Source of the DNA: Rickettsia typhi
GTDB taxonomy: Bacteria > Pseudomonadota > Alphaproteobacteria > Rickettsiales > Deianiraeaceae
DNA: 64,000 nt
Direction of reading: 5' to 3'
Assembly (NCBI GenBank): GCA_945881985.1
Contig: CAMCVL010000004.1
Span: 62,001-126,000, forward strand
Shown: piece by piece, positions 1-9,440 of the stretch
Position numbering within the stretch: the stretch's first letter is position 1
Layout of the letters: every line of letters starts with the position of its first letter
Made by a program: the position numbers and the translations under genes
Notes under the pieces: model-generated
What the model was told of the DNA's origin: nothing
The model's input: the letters and a program-made list of their open reading frames with translations, nothing else
The model's database searches: none

Positions 1-2697
1 ACAATCGTACCAACTGGCACCGTTGCTAGCGGCAATATATCAACTAATTTTAATGTTTTATACGGTCAAAAAGGTTACTATTTTGTAACTGACAATGCAG
101 CGGAGAACTCCACCACAAGCATAACTGCAAATAGAACACCAGGACAGACTTACAAAGCTCCAAATGATACCCTGCTTATTTCAAGCGGAAAAGCAGACAA
201 TATCGGCATAAATGTTGCGGACACATCCACTTTTGCTGGCTATATTTTTGGTAAGTATCCTTTTGCAAACATGTATTATGGTAGCTCATATGCCCAGTTT
301 GGCAACGCTGCAAACTCAAAGAATCAAGGTACAAATTACGACCCCAAGCTTGGAGGTACAAATTACGACTCCAAACTTGCAGGTATGATATTGGAATATT
401 CCAAGCTTTTAGGAGGTGAGGGCTATAATAACTTGAAAAAAAACCTATTAGTTGCAGCATCTATTGATTTTACAAGCACAACTAAGGACATAAGCCTAGA
501 GTTGCCTAAAGAGTTGCCTAAAATTACAGATGGCACAAGGGGTTGTGGTGCTTATAGGGATTTTTGCATATCGGTGCCAAATGTAGTAGGCAGTATGGCA
601 ACTAGCTTAACCGACAAATCCCTTGCTGCATCGGCAACATTAACTGCAGTTGTTGATAGTGCGCGTAAAATATTTTTACAAACCAAAGCTGGACAGGACT
701 ATCCATATCTTAGCGACTTTATTAAAACAAAGCTAACTGATAAAATTGACTTTGAAAATACAAATTATATCACCACAAGCTCATCTGCACCTCCAAAAAT
801 AGATAGTAATAATGCAAACTACACATCCAACACCCCACAGGTGTATCAATTTAACAAAATAGATGACTTAAAGACTTTTATTACAAGCAGAGGTTACGAT
901 AAGGTTCTTGAATACTATGCCACAACAGCCAAAGATTACGATATAACAAAAGATGCCTCTGGCGACTACAGCAAAGAAACAGATAAAACATCGGCGATAT
1001 ACATAGGGGGAAACAAAAATGAAGTTAAAGTTGGGGAGTCCAAGATTCAGCTTTTACAAGACAAAGCTAACTTAACAAGCCTTTTAACCGATGGTAAAAC
1101 ATTTGAGGCAAAAAATATTAACGATGCAAATGTTTTAACAATACTAAAATACCTTGTTGCAGATGATATTATTTTTATTGCTAACGATGGCACAAAATAC
1201 ATTAACGGCGAGCGGCTTTTTGCTACAGCCATAATAGAAGGGCAAAAAATATATTTTAACAAAGACTGCTCTGGTATTGAGTGCAAAATACTTGCAAAGG
1301 ATCCTTCAAACACCATTCAATCCAATATCTACGGATATGGTATTTTAAATTCTCAGGAAATAACAACGCCCGCTACAAAATCCATTAACATTGCTGGCAA
1401 AAGTTTCGCGTTAAACGATTCTCTGGTGCAAGGCTCAAGCGTCACTGGGCAAAATCTTGATGGCTCATCCAGGCTTCAAAGCATAGCATCTAATGTTGAC
1501 TACACCGTTACCTTTAAAGACTCGGTTTATAACTATGCCGCAGATGCTTCGGCTGCCTTAAAGCCAATTACTTACAGTATGGAGCAAATATCCAACCTTG
1601 GCTCAGCAATGTTTTTTAACCAAAGCCAATTTAATCAAAATATCGTGACAAGAAAAAACTACAATCTTGGCGGTTTTAGTTTTAGTATTAACACATCAAA
1701 TATAAATACTTCAAAATCAAACCCCCTTGCAAATCTTGCAAGCTTAAATTTAAGTAGCAATCAATCTGGATTATCAAGGCTCAATGGAGGGTCCTTTGGT
1801 AGCGAGGTTGGCAAGTGGCATTTTAGAGGATTTTACAATAGCCAAAACAATGCAAAATCGCTAGGATTAAACGATACAACCCTTCAAGCCGTAGCACCTT
1901 TATCCTTGGGGCAGTTTGCTAATGGTTTGCAAATCAACAATTATTCATCAGTGCTTGGGATTGGTCAAAAAGGCTTTGCAGCAGGATATAGAATTGGTAA
2001 CAATTTAACACTTGAAAGCTCTTTTGCAAAAACATCAAACTCATTAACAACAAGTTTTGACGGCAATGCACGCAAACAAGGTAACCTAATAAGCCTTGGT
2101 ATTTTAAAAAATAGTAAAAGTTTGGATATGGGTTTGTCCTTTGGTTTAATTAACGAGTCCAATGGATTTTTAGGCGCCACAACCTCTGGTGCATTTAGCT
2201 TAAGCTCTAAAACTGGCTTTTTAACAACGCTTTTTAAATACAATTTTACGAATGGCATTTTTGACTCAAGCTTTTTGCGTAATGTATTCGTGTTTTATAG
2301 CGGCTCTTTTGGAGCAACCAAAGTTAGCAGTAGTGGCGGGATTTTAAGCGGCAATGGACTCATCTATTCCTCTGCTCACCTTGCCGGCTTTGGCAAAAAA
2401 AATATCGTTACAAAAAATGATTCCCTAAGCCTTGCAATCAATATGCCACTTACAATAGATAGGGGCTTGCTTAATGCAACAAACGGCAGCGAAAGTACAA
2501 GAATAAACCTTGCTCGCGGCATTAAGGCAAGATGGATATCTACTGAACTTGGATATTCTGTAGCTAAGGATATCAAAACAAAAACTGGGGTTGCAAGTGT
2601 AAATTTTGGCATAAATATAGCTCAGGCTAACAATTATTACAATATTAATGGTCTTAAGTCAAGATCGGCAATGCTAAACACAGGTTTTGTTTGGTAA
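1..2697 (+). CDS. Autotransporter with subtilase-like segment, 5' end missing
   Basis: The reading frame is open from base 1, so the true start lies upstream; 898 residues are visible. Near visible residues 225-310 a segment resembles the end of a subtilisin (S8) domain: a strand with LLVAAS, then RGCGAYRDFCISVPN, then TDKSLAASATLTAVVDSA. These correspond to the CG...DYCLAAPG and GTSxAAPxVTG elements of S8 autotransporters. The Ser of the catalytic box is kept, but its Gly-Thr is Asp-Lys and its Pro is Ser, so activity is doubtful. From about residue 590 to the end the protein is rich in alternating Gly/Ser/Asn/aromatic strands and ends in Phe-Val-Trp, as expected for an outer-membrane beta-barrel translocator. 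A 9-residue tandem repeat lies near visible residues 110-127. The following lipoprotein gene starts 14 bases after the stop. The autotransporter assignment is firmer than the protease assignment. Confidence 0.6.
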   Translation, partial: TIVPTGTVASGNISTNFNVLYGQKGYYFVTDNAAENSTTSITANRTPGQTYKAPNDTLLISSGKADNIGINVADTSTFAGYIFGKYPFANMYYGSSYAQFGNAANSKNQGTNYDPKLGGTNYDSKLAGMILEYSKLLGGEGYNNLKKNLLVAASIDFTSTTKDISLELPKELPKITDGTRGCGAYRDFCISVPNVVGSMATSLTDKSLAASATLTAVVDSARKIFLQTKAGQDYPYLSDFIKTKLTDKIDFENTNYITTSSSAPPKIDSNNANYTSNTPQVYQFNKIDDLKTFITSRGYDKVLEYYATTAKDYDITKDASGDYSKETDKTSAIYIGGNKNEVKVGESKIQLLQDKANLTSLLTDGKTFEAKNINDANVLTILKYLVADDIIFIANDGTKYINGERLFATAIIEGQKIYFNKDCSGIECKILAKDPSNTIQSNIYGYGILNSQEITTPATKSINIAGKSFALNDSLVQGSSVTGQNLDGSSRLQSIASNVDYTVTFKDSVYNYAADASAALKPITYSMEQISNLGSAMFFNQSQFNQNIVTRKNYNLGGFSFSINTSNINTSKSNPLANLASLNLSSNQSGLSRLNGGSFGSEVGKWHFRGFYNSQNNAKSLGLNDTTLQAVAPLSLGQFANGLQINNYSSVLGIGQKGFAAGYRIGNNLTLESSFAKTSNSLTTSFDGNARKQGNLISLGILKNSKSLDMGLSFGLINESNGFLGATTSGAFSLSSKTGFLTTLFKYNFTNGIFDSSFLRNVFVFYSGSFGATKVSSSGGILSGNGLIYSSAHLAGFGKKNIVTKNDSLSLAINMPLTIDRGLLNATNGSESTRINLARGIKARWISTELGYSVAKDIKTKTGVASVNFGINIAQANNYYNINGLKSRSAMLNTGFVW
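328..381 (+). repeat. 27-bp tandem duplication inside the autotransporter gene
   Basis: Two adjacent 27-base units encode GTNYDPKLG and GTNYDSKLA. The units are in frame and differ at four or fewer bases, which suggests a recent slippage or duplication event in the passenger region. Confidence 0.8.
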
Positions 2698-2711
2698 TTT
2701 ATAGATTGCTA

Positions 2712-3281
2712 ATGGCTAGCTTTTACAAAAGCATACACAAAAATTTGCAAAAAATAAGTCTCTTGTTTTTACTTGCTGCATCTTGCATTACAATGCAAAG
2801 CTGCGGCAAATGGGGCGAGCAGGTAGCAATTAAGTATTCTTATTCAATGAGTAGACTTACAAGGCAGGATGCACCTTACGAAATTAGAATCGGGCTTTAC
2901 GAGGGATGCGTAACTGGCACTTGGGCAAGGTCAAACCCTTTTTACAGATACTTAACATCCTATAAGCAAAATCCAAACCTTATGTATAACGAGGTTTATA
3001 AATACGCTTGGAACAGGGCTTACAATGTGTGCTTTCAAATGGCAAATATTGACGGATATACAATTATAGGCAGCAAGGCATGGTCAAACAGGCTCAGCGA
3101 TATGTTTAACCTTGAAGACGGCAAAAACTGGAAAGGCTTACCAATTGGTGGAGATGGGGCATATGCGCCAAACTGGGTTTTGGACGAAAGCTCAAACAAC
3201 GGTATACCAGGCTTTGCCGACAGCAACAAGGTCAACAACTTTTTTGGCTTTTGGGGAACCTGCAAGTTTTGCCCATCGTAG
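2712..3281 (+). CDS. Predicted lipoprotein of unknown function
   Basis: A 189-residue protein. I chose the ATG at 2712 because it gives a basic N-terminus followed by a hydrophobic stretch and the lipobox-like TMQSC with Cys at residue 31; an upstream TTG at 2691 would overlap the autotransporter gene. The mature part is rich in Tyr, Trp and Asn and ends in a Cys-x-x-Cys pair (TCKFCPS), which could bind metal or form a disulphide. I do not recognise a family. The gene starts 14 bases after the autotransporter stop in the same direction, so the two are probably co-transcribed. The product may be an envelope partner of that barrel, but this is inferred only from position. Confidence 0.55.
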   Translation: MASFYKSIHKNLQKISLLFLLAASCITMQSCGKWGEQVAIKYSYSMSRLTRQDAPYEIRIGLYEGCVTGTWARSNPFYRYLTSYKQNPNLMYNEVYKYAWNRAYNVCFQMANIDGYTIIGSKAWSNRLSDMFNLEDGKNWKGLPIGGDGAYAPNWVLDESSNNGIPGFADSNKVNNFFGFWGTCKFCPS

Positions 3282-3445
3282 TTCTAGTTTGGATTGCTGC
3301 AATTAATCTCATATATCCTCTGTTCTTTACAAAGTCCAATTACAATCCGTCCTCTTTGTAACAAAAAACAAACTGACAGATGACATGTCAAAACCTATCC
3401 CAAAGCGAGGCAAAGAGTGTTGATAAGTTGCCTTAAAGGGGGTAA

Positions 3446-4741
3446 TTATTTGGCAATTATAACCTCATTTGCGGTTTGTATAACAAGGCTATTACCGATT
3501 GCTAAATTAACACCCTTGATATTTGACAGCTTTACTGCCTTTGTTTTTTTTACATCATTAAAAATCTGAATTTTTTTAAAACTTAAATCTGCCTCGTTAA
3601 AACTAACAACAGAGCCATTTGCGGTAAATATCAATATGCCTCCATTGCTAAGCTCTATTACAGATTTAACCTCGTCTTTTTTACCGATTGGAACATTTGC
3701 CGATAGAATTTTATCCTTAGTTTTAAGCGATATCATATATATCTCGCCGCTTTTGCCAAAGGTTAAAACTCGCTCCTCGCCGTTAACAAAAGATACTAAA
3801 TTATGAATAAAAAATGTATTACTCACTTGCAGAGCGTCGTTTGAAAACAAAGACAAATCATCCTTGCCGTTAATAATAGAGTAACTTGAGTTACTTAGTG
3901 TAAAGTTTTTTGCTGGTTTTGCAAGACTTGCTTCACCACCTTCGCTTGCCTGCCTTGATGAATTTAACAAAACATCCCCGCTTTGTTTTGCAATAACGCT
4001 AACGCTTGAAATATCTTTTGCAATAATAAGGTTGTCGCCTAGCAGCTGCATTTCGCTAGAATTTAAAAAGGATGTTCCAAAACCATCTTTTTTATTACTC
4101 CAAGCCACTTTGCCGTCCATTTCGTAAAGACCATAAATTGCACCCTGCACAGCCTTTAAAAACAAATAGCTTTCATCTGGTATTAGGGGGCTTGTAAAAA
4201 AATCTTCAATATTTGATGTAAAATCCAAAGATAAATCCGCCTTGTTGAATGCAAAAATTTTACCAAAATTTGTCACTACATAAATTTTGCTGGATGAGGA
4301 CGATATAAATCCGCTTAAAAACAAATGACGCTCCTTTGGCTTAAAGCTTAGCTTTGTTTTTTGCTTAAGCTTAAGACTCAAAGCATCAAGCTCAACAAGC
4401 TCCATCTTGTTTGTAATATAGTAAATATTGCCACCAAAGACACCGTCTATAAAAACTTTATCAAGATTTGGACGGGATTCAAATTTGTGCCTTGCAACAA
4501 TGGTAAAAAATTTATCACCATCGGTTTTAATGTCATCTATGCTTTGTTTTTTTATATTATTCGATTGCTGTTCGTCGCTTAAACCTCCTGCATTGCTAGA
4601 AAAAATCTTTTTAACGCTTGGGTCTGCCTTGTTAAGCTTTTCGTCGCTACAAGATGTAAAAACAAAGCACGGCAGGTACACTAAAATGCCTGTCAAAAGG
4701 CAAAAAATAGATTTTTGTAATTTAGCAAACTTAGAGGTCAT
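3446..4741 (-). CDS. PQQ-type beta-propeller lipoprotein, BamB-like
   Basis: A 431-residue protein with a basic N-terminus, a hydrophobic segment and a lipobox-like VFTSC around residue 31, so probably an outer-membrane lipoprotein facing the periplasm. The rest consists of repeated short beta-strand modules such as GKIFAFNKADLSL, AIYGLYEMDGKVAWSN and GEIYMISLKTKD, the pattern of PQQ/Trp-Asp-type propellers. The length and lipoprotein signal fit BamB, the propeller subunit of the outer-membrane protein assembly machine. The repeats are weak and BamB-specific residues cannot be confirmed by eye, so another propeller lipoprotein remains possible. It follows ftsH on the same strand after 26 bases and is probably co-transcribed with it. 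Confidence 0.5.
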   Translation of the reverse strand: MTSKFAKLQKSIFCLLTGILVYLPCFVFTSCSDEKLNKADPSVKKIFSSNAGGLSDEQQSNNIKKQSIDDIKTDGDKFFTIVARHKFESRPNLDKVFIDGVFGGNIYYITNKMELVELDALSLKLKQKTKLSFKPKERHLFLSGFISSSSSKIYVVTNFGKIFAFNKADLSLDFTSNIEDFFTSPLIPDESYLFLKAVQGAIYGLYEMDGKVAWSNKKDGFGTSFLNSSEMQLLGDNLIIAKDISSVSVIAKQSGDVLLNSSRQASEGGEASLAKPAKNFTLSNSSYSIINGKDDLSLFSNDALQVSNTFFIHNLVSFVNGEERVLTFGKSGEIYMISLKTKDKILSANVPIGKKDEVKSVIELSNGGILIFTANGSVVSFNEADLSFKKIQIFNDVKKTKAVKLSNIKGVNLAIGNSLVIQTANEVIIAK

Positions 4742-4767
4742 AAAGCAAATAATATAATTTATTGTTA

Positions 4768-6633
4768 CTAAAAAAATCCATTTATTTTATCGCTATCATT
4801 TGCATTAAATTCTTGCTTATCTGCAGATGGTACATCTCTACCTATATCATCACCCTTAATAATCTTATCAATTTCCTCGCCGCTAAGGGTCTCGTATTTT
4901 AAAAGGGCCTGAGCCACCGCCTCAAGCTCGTGGCGGTAGTCTGTAAGTATTTGCTTTGCCTTATCAAGCCCGTATTGCACAAAGGATTTAATTTCGGCAT
5001 CAATTACCTTATTCATCTCCTCCGATGGCATGTCTTTAGTGTAAGGATTGTTCTCGTCGGTACCATGAAACACCGGCCCAACCTTGTCGCTCATACCCCA
5101 GTATTTAACCATTGAGCTTGCAAGAGCTGTTGCCTGCCTAATGTCCGAGGAGGCTCCGCTTGTCACAAAATCATAGCCAAAAACAAGCTCCTCTGCAACC
5201 CTACCACCCATTGACACAACAAGGTCGGCAAGCATTTTTTGGCGAGTGAGCGAAAATCTATCCTCCAAAGGATAACGCATTACAACACCAAGCGCCATTC
5301 CTCTTGGCAAGATTGTTGCCTTGTGGATTGGGTCCGACCCAGGTGAGTGAATTGCGGTAATTGCATGTCCCGCCTCGTGATAGGCGGTAAGTTGTTTTTC
5401 CTGCTCTTTCATGTTAAGGCTTTTGCGTTCAACACCCATAAGTTGCTTGTCCTTTGCAAGCTCAAAATCCTTAGCGGTAACAAGCAAGCAATTGTTGCGG
5501 GCAGCAATTAAAGCGGCCTCATTCACAAGATTTGCAAGTTCTGCACCGCTAAAACCGGGGGTTGCCTTTGCAACCTCTTCCAAGTTCACATCAGGAGCAA
5601 GTTTAACATTTTTAGAATGCACAGCCAACACTTTAGCCCTTCCTTTAATATCTGGTTTTTGAATTGTAATTTGCCTATCAAAACGCCCTGGTCTCATAAG
5701 GGCCTTGTCCAAAACATCAGGTCTGTTTGTTGCAGCTATAATCACAACATTTGTTTTTTCGTCAAAACCGTCCATTTCAACTAGCAATTGGTTTAAAGTT
5801 TGCTCTCTTTCGTCATTGCCGCCGCCAACGCCGCTACCACGATGCCTGCCTACTGCATCTATCTCGTCAATAAATATAATACATGGGGATTTTGCCCTTG
5901 CCTCGGCAAAAAGCTCCCTTACACGCCCAGCACCAACACCTACAAACATCTCCACAAAGTCAGAACCTGAAATTGCAAAGAAAGGCACTGAAGCCTCACC
6001 AGCAATAGCCTTTGCAAGCAATGTTTTACCGCACCCTGGGCTGCCAAACAAAAGACATCCTTTTGGAATTTTACCACCTATTCTGCGATACTTACCTGGG
6101 TTTTTTAAAAAATCCACAATCTCAACAAGCTCCTCCTTTGCCTCATCAATACCCTGAACATCATCAAATCTTGTGTTTATTTCGTTTGGCATTATTACCT
6201 TAGCTTTGTTTTTAGAAAATCCAAATAGCTTTGATGCACCGCCCCCACCGCCCGAAGACTTCTTCATAAAATAAATCCAAATTCCAATAAACAAAATTGT
6301 TGGCAGCCAACTTAAAAGCCCAACAATAAAACGGGAAAACCGCGTGTTTTCAGGTGAGGTGAAAATTTTTGTTTCTACTTTTTTCTCAACAAGCTTGTCG
6401 GTAACTGTATTTGCATAAAAAGGTAAAAGGCTTGTATTTTTTGGCCCACTATCAGTGATGTAGACTACCATATGTGGCATTAGAGTTGCTTTTTTTACCT
6501 TGCCAGAGTCCAGATCTGCATAAAACTGATTTATTGTTACATGAGGCCCGTTTATTTTTTGTTCAAAAAACAAAAAATATACAAAAAGTAATAAAGATAT
6601 TATACCAATCCAAGTCCAAATGTTTTTTTTCAT
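4768..6633 (-). CDS. ftsH: ATP-dependent zinc metalloprotease FtsH
   Basis: A membrane-anchored AAA+ protease that extracts and degrades misfolded membrane proteins and short-lived cytosolic regulators. The 621 residues contain two N-terminal transmembrane segments (about 7-23 and 103-122) flanking a periplasmic loop. Then come the AAA module with Walker A GSPGCGKT (about 197-204), Walker B IIFIDE (about 252-257) and the second region of homology [20 protein letters not shown] (301-320), and the zinc-binding HEAGH (about 419-423) of the M41 peptidase domain. Walker A has Ser and Cys where most family members have Pro and Thr. Length is normal. It is divergent from metG, and the shared 200-base intergenic region must hold both promoters. 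Confidence 0.97.
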   Translation of the reverse strand: MKKNIWTWIGIISLLLFVYFLFFEQKINGPHVTINQFYADLDSGKVKKATLMPHMVVYITDSGPKNTSLLPFYANTVTDKLVEKKVETKIFTSPENTRFSRFIVGLLSWLPTILFIGIWIYFMKKSSGGGGGASKLFGFSKNKAKVIMPNEINTRFDDVQGIDEAKEELVEIVDFLKNPGKYRRIGGKIPKGCLLFGSPGCGKTLLAKAIAGEASVPFFAISGSDFVEMFVGVGAGRVRELFAEARAKSPCIIFIDEIDAVGRHRGSGVGGGNDEREQTLNQLLVEMDGFDEKTNVVIIAATNRPDVLDKALMRPGRFDRQITIQKPDIKGRAKVLAVHSKNVKLAPDVNLEEVAKATPGFSGAELANLVNEAALIAARNNCLLVTAKDFELAKDKQLMGVERKSLNMKEQEKQLTAYHEAGHAITAIHSPGSDPIHKATILPRGMALGVVMRYPLEDRFSLTRQKMLADLVVSMGGRVAEELVFGYDFVTSGASSDIRQATALASSMVKYWGMSDKVGPVFHGTDENNPYTKDMPSEEMNKVIDAEIKSFVQYGLDKAKQILTDYRHELEAVAQALLKYETLSGEEIDKIIKGDDIGRDVPSADKQEFNANDSDKINGFF

Positions 6634-6835
6634 ACTCTTGCGGGCTTACAAAAACAACAAAAATAAATGATAATAGCTTCCTATAATCTAATTAAGATTT
6701 ATAGCTTTTAGATTAAAATTCAAGTTTAATCAATATTTTTCACAAAAGATAAGAAAAACAAGTTACAATTAAAAAAGTTTGTAATTTATTTTGGCGGCTT
6801 TACAATTAAACAAAATAGTATTGTTTTGCAATAAA

Positions 6836-8386
6836 ATGTTTAAAAGCCATAATTACATTACAACGCCAATTTACTATGTAAATGGTAGCCCGCACATTGG
6901 TCATGCTTACACATCGGCTGCGGCGGATAGCCTTGCTAGGTGGCTAAGATTGGATAAAAATCACTCTGTATTTTTTGCCACAGGCACAGACGAGCACGGG
7001 CAAAAAATTGAAAAAGCCGCAAAGGATGCTGGCAAAAATGTTAAGCTTTTTTGCGACGAGGTGGCAGATGAATTTAAAGAACTTGCTAAGGCTCTTGCTT
7101 TGTCAAATGATTATTTTGTTAGAACCACGGACGAGTCCCACAAAAAAGCGGCACAAAAATTTTGGTCTAAGCTCCTACAAAATGGCTTTATCTACAAGGG
7201 TAAATACGAAGGGTGGTATGCCATTAGGGACGAGGCATTCTACTCGCAAAAGGAAATTATAAACGGCAAGGCACCCACAGGGGCTGATGTTGAGTGGAAG
7301 AGTGAGGAGTGCTACTTTTTTAAACTCTCTGCTTTTGAGCCTGTCTTACTAGAGCTTTACAAACAAAATCCATCAATGATTAAGCCAGCATCAAGGCTTA
7401 ACGAGGTTGTAAGCTTTGTTGCCTCGGGGCTTAATGATTTGTGCGTGTCCCGTAGTAATTTTTCTTGGGGCATTAAAGCCCCAAACGACCCAGAGCATGT
7501 TATGTATGTGTGGCTTGATGCCCTTACTAACTATCTAAGCCTTTTAGGCTACGAAGATGGCGAGAATTACAACAAATTTTGGCTTAGCGACTCCGCTTTT
7601 AAGCTTCACTTAGTGGGCAAGGATATTTTGAGGTTTCATGCCGTGTACTGGCCAGCCTTTTTAATAGCCCAAAGCATTAGTCTTGCAGAGCTTGAATCTG
7701 GCAAATATAACTTAAATAGCTTGCAAAAAAATCTGCCAAGCCAAATTTTTGCTCACGGATGGTGGACTAAGGACGGGGAGAAGATGTCTAAATCACTAGG
7801 TAATGTTGTTGACCCTTTTGACATTGTAAAAACCTACGGGCTTGATAAATTTAGATATTTTATGCTTGCCTCTGCTAGTTTTGGCGGAGATGCAAACTTT
7901 ACCATTGAAGATTTTATTGCAAAAACAAATGCTGACCTTGTCAACAACTTTGGCAATTTGGTGCAAAGGACGCTAACCATAATCCACAAAAACTTTAATG
8001 GTCTGCTGGAGCTTGATGCAAAGCCAGAGTTAGATGATGACTTTAAGTATCTGCTAAACACAAATTTACAAGCGGAGCTTAACCCGCACATTCAAAACCT
8101 TGCTTTTGAAAAAGCCTTGAGCTCTGTAATGCTATATTCATCCAAAGCAAATGAGTTTATTGACAAACAAGCCCCATGGAAGCTACTTAAAGAGGATACT
8201 CAAAAAGCAAAACAGGTGCTTTACACTCTGTGCATTGCAATAAGGCAAATTGGTGATTGTCTTGCCTGTTTTTGCCCTGAGTTTTATGCAAAATTCAATA
8301 ACTTTTTTACAGAGTTTAACGCCGAGCCAAAAATGCCACTAGTTATCAAAACAACTGCCCCAAGCATTTTATTTGACAGGATTTAA
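6836..8386 (+). CDS. metG: Methionyl-tRNA synthetase
   Basis: Charges tRNA-Met with methionine in the cytosol. The ATG at 6836 is preferred over a TTG at 6791 because class I synthetases start close to the first strand; here YITTPIYYVNGSPHIGHAY follows within six residues. The ATP-binding signatures are HIGH at residues 20-23 and KMSKS at about 316-320 (GEKMSKSLGNV). The protein is 516 residues with no Cys-x-x-Cys zinc knuckle in the connective peptide and no C-terminal tRNA-binding extension, which is the short form common in Alphaproteobacteria. The next gene, an acyltransferase, begins 10 bases after its stop, followed by cysS, so the three probably form one transcript. Confidence 0.97.
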   Translation: MFKSHNYITTPIYYVNGSPHIGHAYTSAAADSLARWLRLDKNHSVFFATGTDEHGQKIEKAAKDAGKNVKLFCDEVADEFKELAKALALSNDYFVRTTDESHKKAAQKFWSKLLQNGFIYKGKYEGWYAIRDEAFYSQKEIINGKAPTGADVEWKSEECYFFKLSAFEPVLLELYKQNPSMIKPASRLNEVVSFVASGLNDLCVSRSNFSWGIKAPNDPEHVMYVWLDALTNYLSLLGYEDGENYNKFWLSDSAFKLHLVGKDILRFHAVYWPAFLIAQSISLAELESGKYNLNSLQKNLPSQIFAHGWWTKDGEKMSKSLGNVVDPFDIVKTYGLDKFRYFMLASASFGGDANFTIEDFIAKTNADLVNNFGNLVQRTLTIIHKNFNGLLELDAKPELDDDFKYLLNTNLQAELNPHIQNLAFEKALSSVMLYSSKANEFIDKQAPWKLLKEDTQKAKQVLYTLCIAIRQIGDCLACFCPEFYAKFNNFFTEFNAEPKMPLVIKTTAPSILFDRI

Positions 8387-8396
8387 GTTTTTACAT

Positions 8397-9437
8397 ATGA
8401 AACAACACATAATTGCACTAGACTTACTAAGAACGCTGCTTGCCATATGCGTTATGCTATTTCATTTTGGCGTAAAAGATCTAGGTAAAGCATTTTTATC
8501 GGTAGATATTTTTTTTATCTTATCTGGCTTTGTGCTAAGCATAAGATATTTTGACGACAAGAACATAACATTTACATCCTTTGCATTTGATAGATTTGTT
8601 AGAATTTATCCATTATTTTTTATTGCCTGCGTTTTGTCGTGTTGCATCCACAACCCATCAACTTGGCACAAGGTAAGTTCACTTTTTTTAGTCCAAATGC
8701 TAAATCTAGGTACTGACATATTGGGTTACCCCTTTCCATCTTGGTCTTTAAGTGTTGAGATTTGGATTGGTATTTTGGTTTTTTGGCCAATTTTTGCAAA
8801 TTTAAGATACACAAATAATGTAAATCAAGTAATGGCAATGTTTGCACTAATTATTTATGGCTATATATATTACTTTAACAAGTCTTTACCAAACCCTTTT
8901 GATGTCCATGTTGTTTCAAACTCTGTATTTACAATGGGTGAGTTACGGTGCATTGCCGGACTTTTGCTTGGATATAGTTTGTATTTTGTCTATAGGGCAA
9001 AAATTATAGAGGCATTTTCTGCAATTACAATTAATATTACCACCCTATTGCTAATCGTGGTAACTGCTATGTTGTTTAGTGGCAAGGTAGATGATAGAAT
9101 ATTTTTACTTGCCACTCCATTGTTGATAATTACCTTGTCAAGCAAAAAGTGCTTGTTAAATCGTTGCAAGGGTAAAGTTCTTGGTGTTTTTGCAAAGATG
9201 TCGTATTCTGTATATTTGTTTCATCAGGTTGTTTGGGATTTCATGGCGAAGTTTAATATTGCATATTTTAATATTTTAACCAAACATCAACAACAGGTTT
9301 TTGCAAGTGTGCCGGTTTTGCTAATTTGCATCCCTATAACAATCTACATAGAGCCTTTTTTAATTAAAAAAACAAGAGCGATATTGCTTAAAAAGTTCGG
9401 CTCTGGCACTTTATCTAAATCTATTTCTAGTTTGTAA
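8397..9437 (+). CDS. Acyltransferase family 3 membrane protein
   Basis: A 346-residue multi-pass membrane protein starting at ATG 8397. The N-terminal signature of the acyltransferase-3 (OafA-like) family is visible: LDLLRTLLAICVMLFHFG, with the conserved His in the first membrane helix, then SVDIFFILSGFVLS. About ten hydrophobic helices follow. Members acylate sugars of LPS, peptidoglycan or exopolysaccharide; the substrate here cannot be read from sequence. It lies between metG and cysS with gaps of 10 and 3 bases, so an envelope-modification gene sits inside a synthetase operon. A second family member is at 36200-37393. Confidence 0.85.
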   Translation: MKQHIIALDLLRTLLAICVMLFHFGVKDLGKAFLSVDIFFILSGFVLSIRYFDDKNITFTSFAFDRFVRIYPLFFIACVLSCCIHNPSTWHKVSSLFLVQMLNLGTDILGYPFPSWSLSVEIWIGILVFWPIFANLRYTNNVNQVMAMFALIIYGYIYYFNKSLPNPFDVHVVSNSVFTMGELRCIAGLLLGYSLYFVYRAKIIEAFSAITINITTLLLIVVTAMLFSGKVDDRIFLLATPLLIITLSSKKCLLNRCKGKVLGVFAKMSYSVYLFHQVVWDFMAKFNIAYFNILTKHQQQVFASVPVLLICIPITIYIEPFLIKKTRAILLKKFGSGTLSKSISSL

Positions 9438-9440
9438 TTT

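Noticed and set aside
5705-6157. Open frame of 150 codons opposite ftsH
   Set aside because: Antisense to the AAA domain; composition is that of a complementary-strand shadow.
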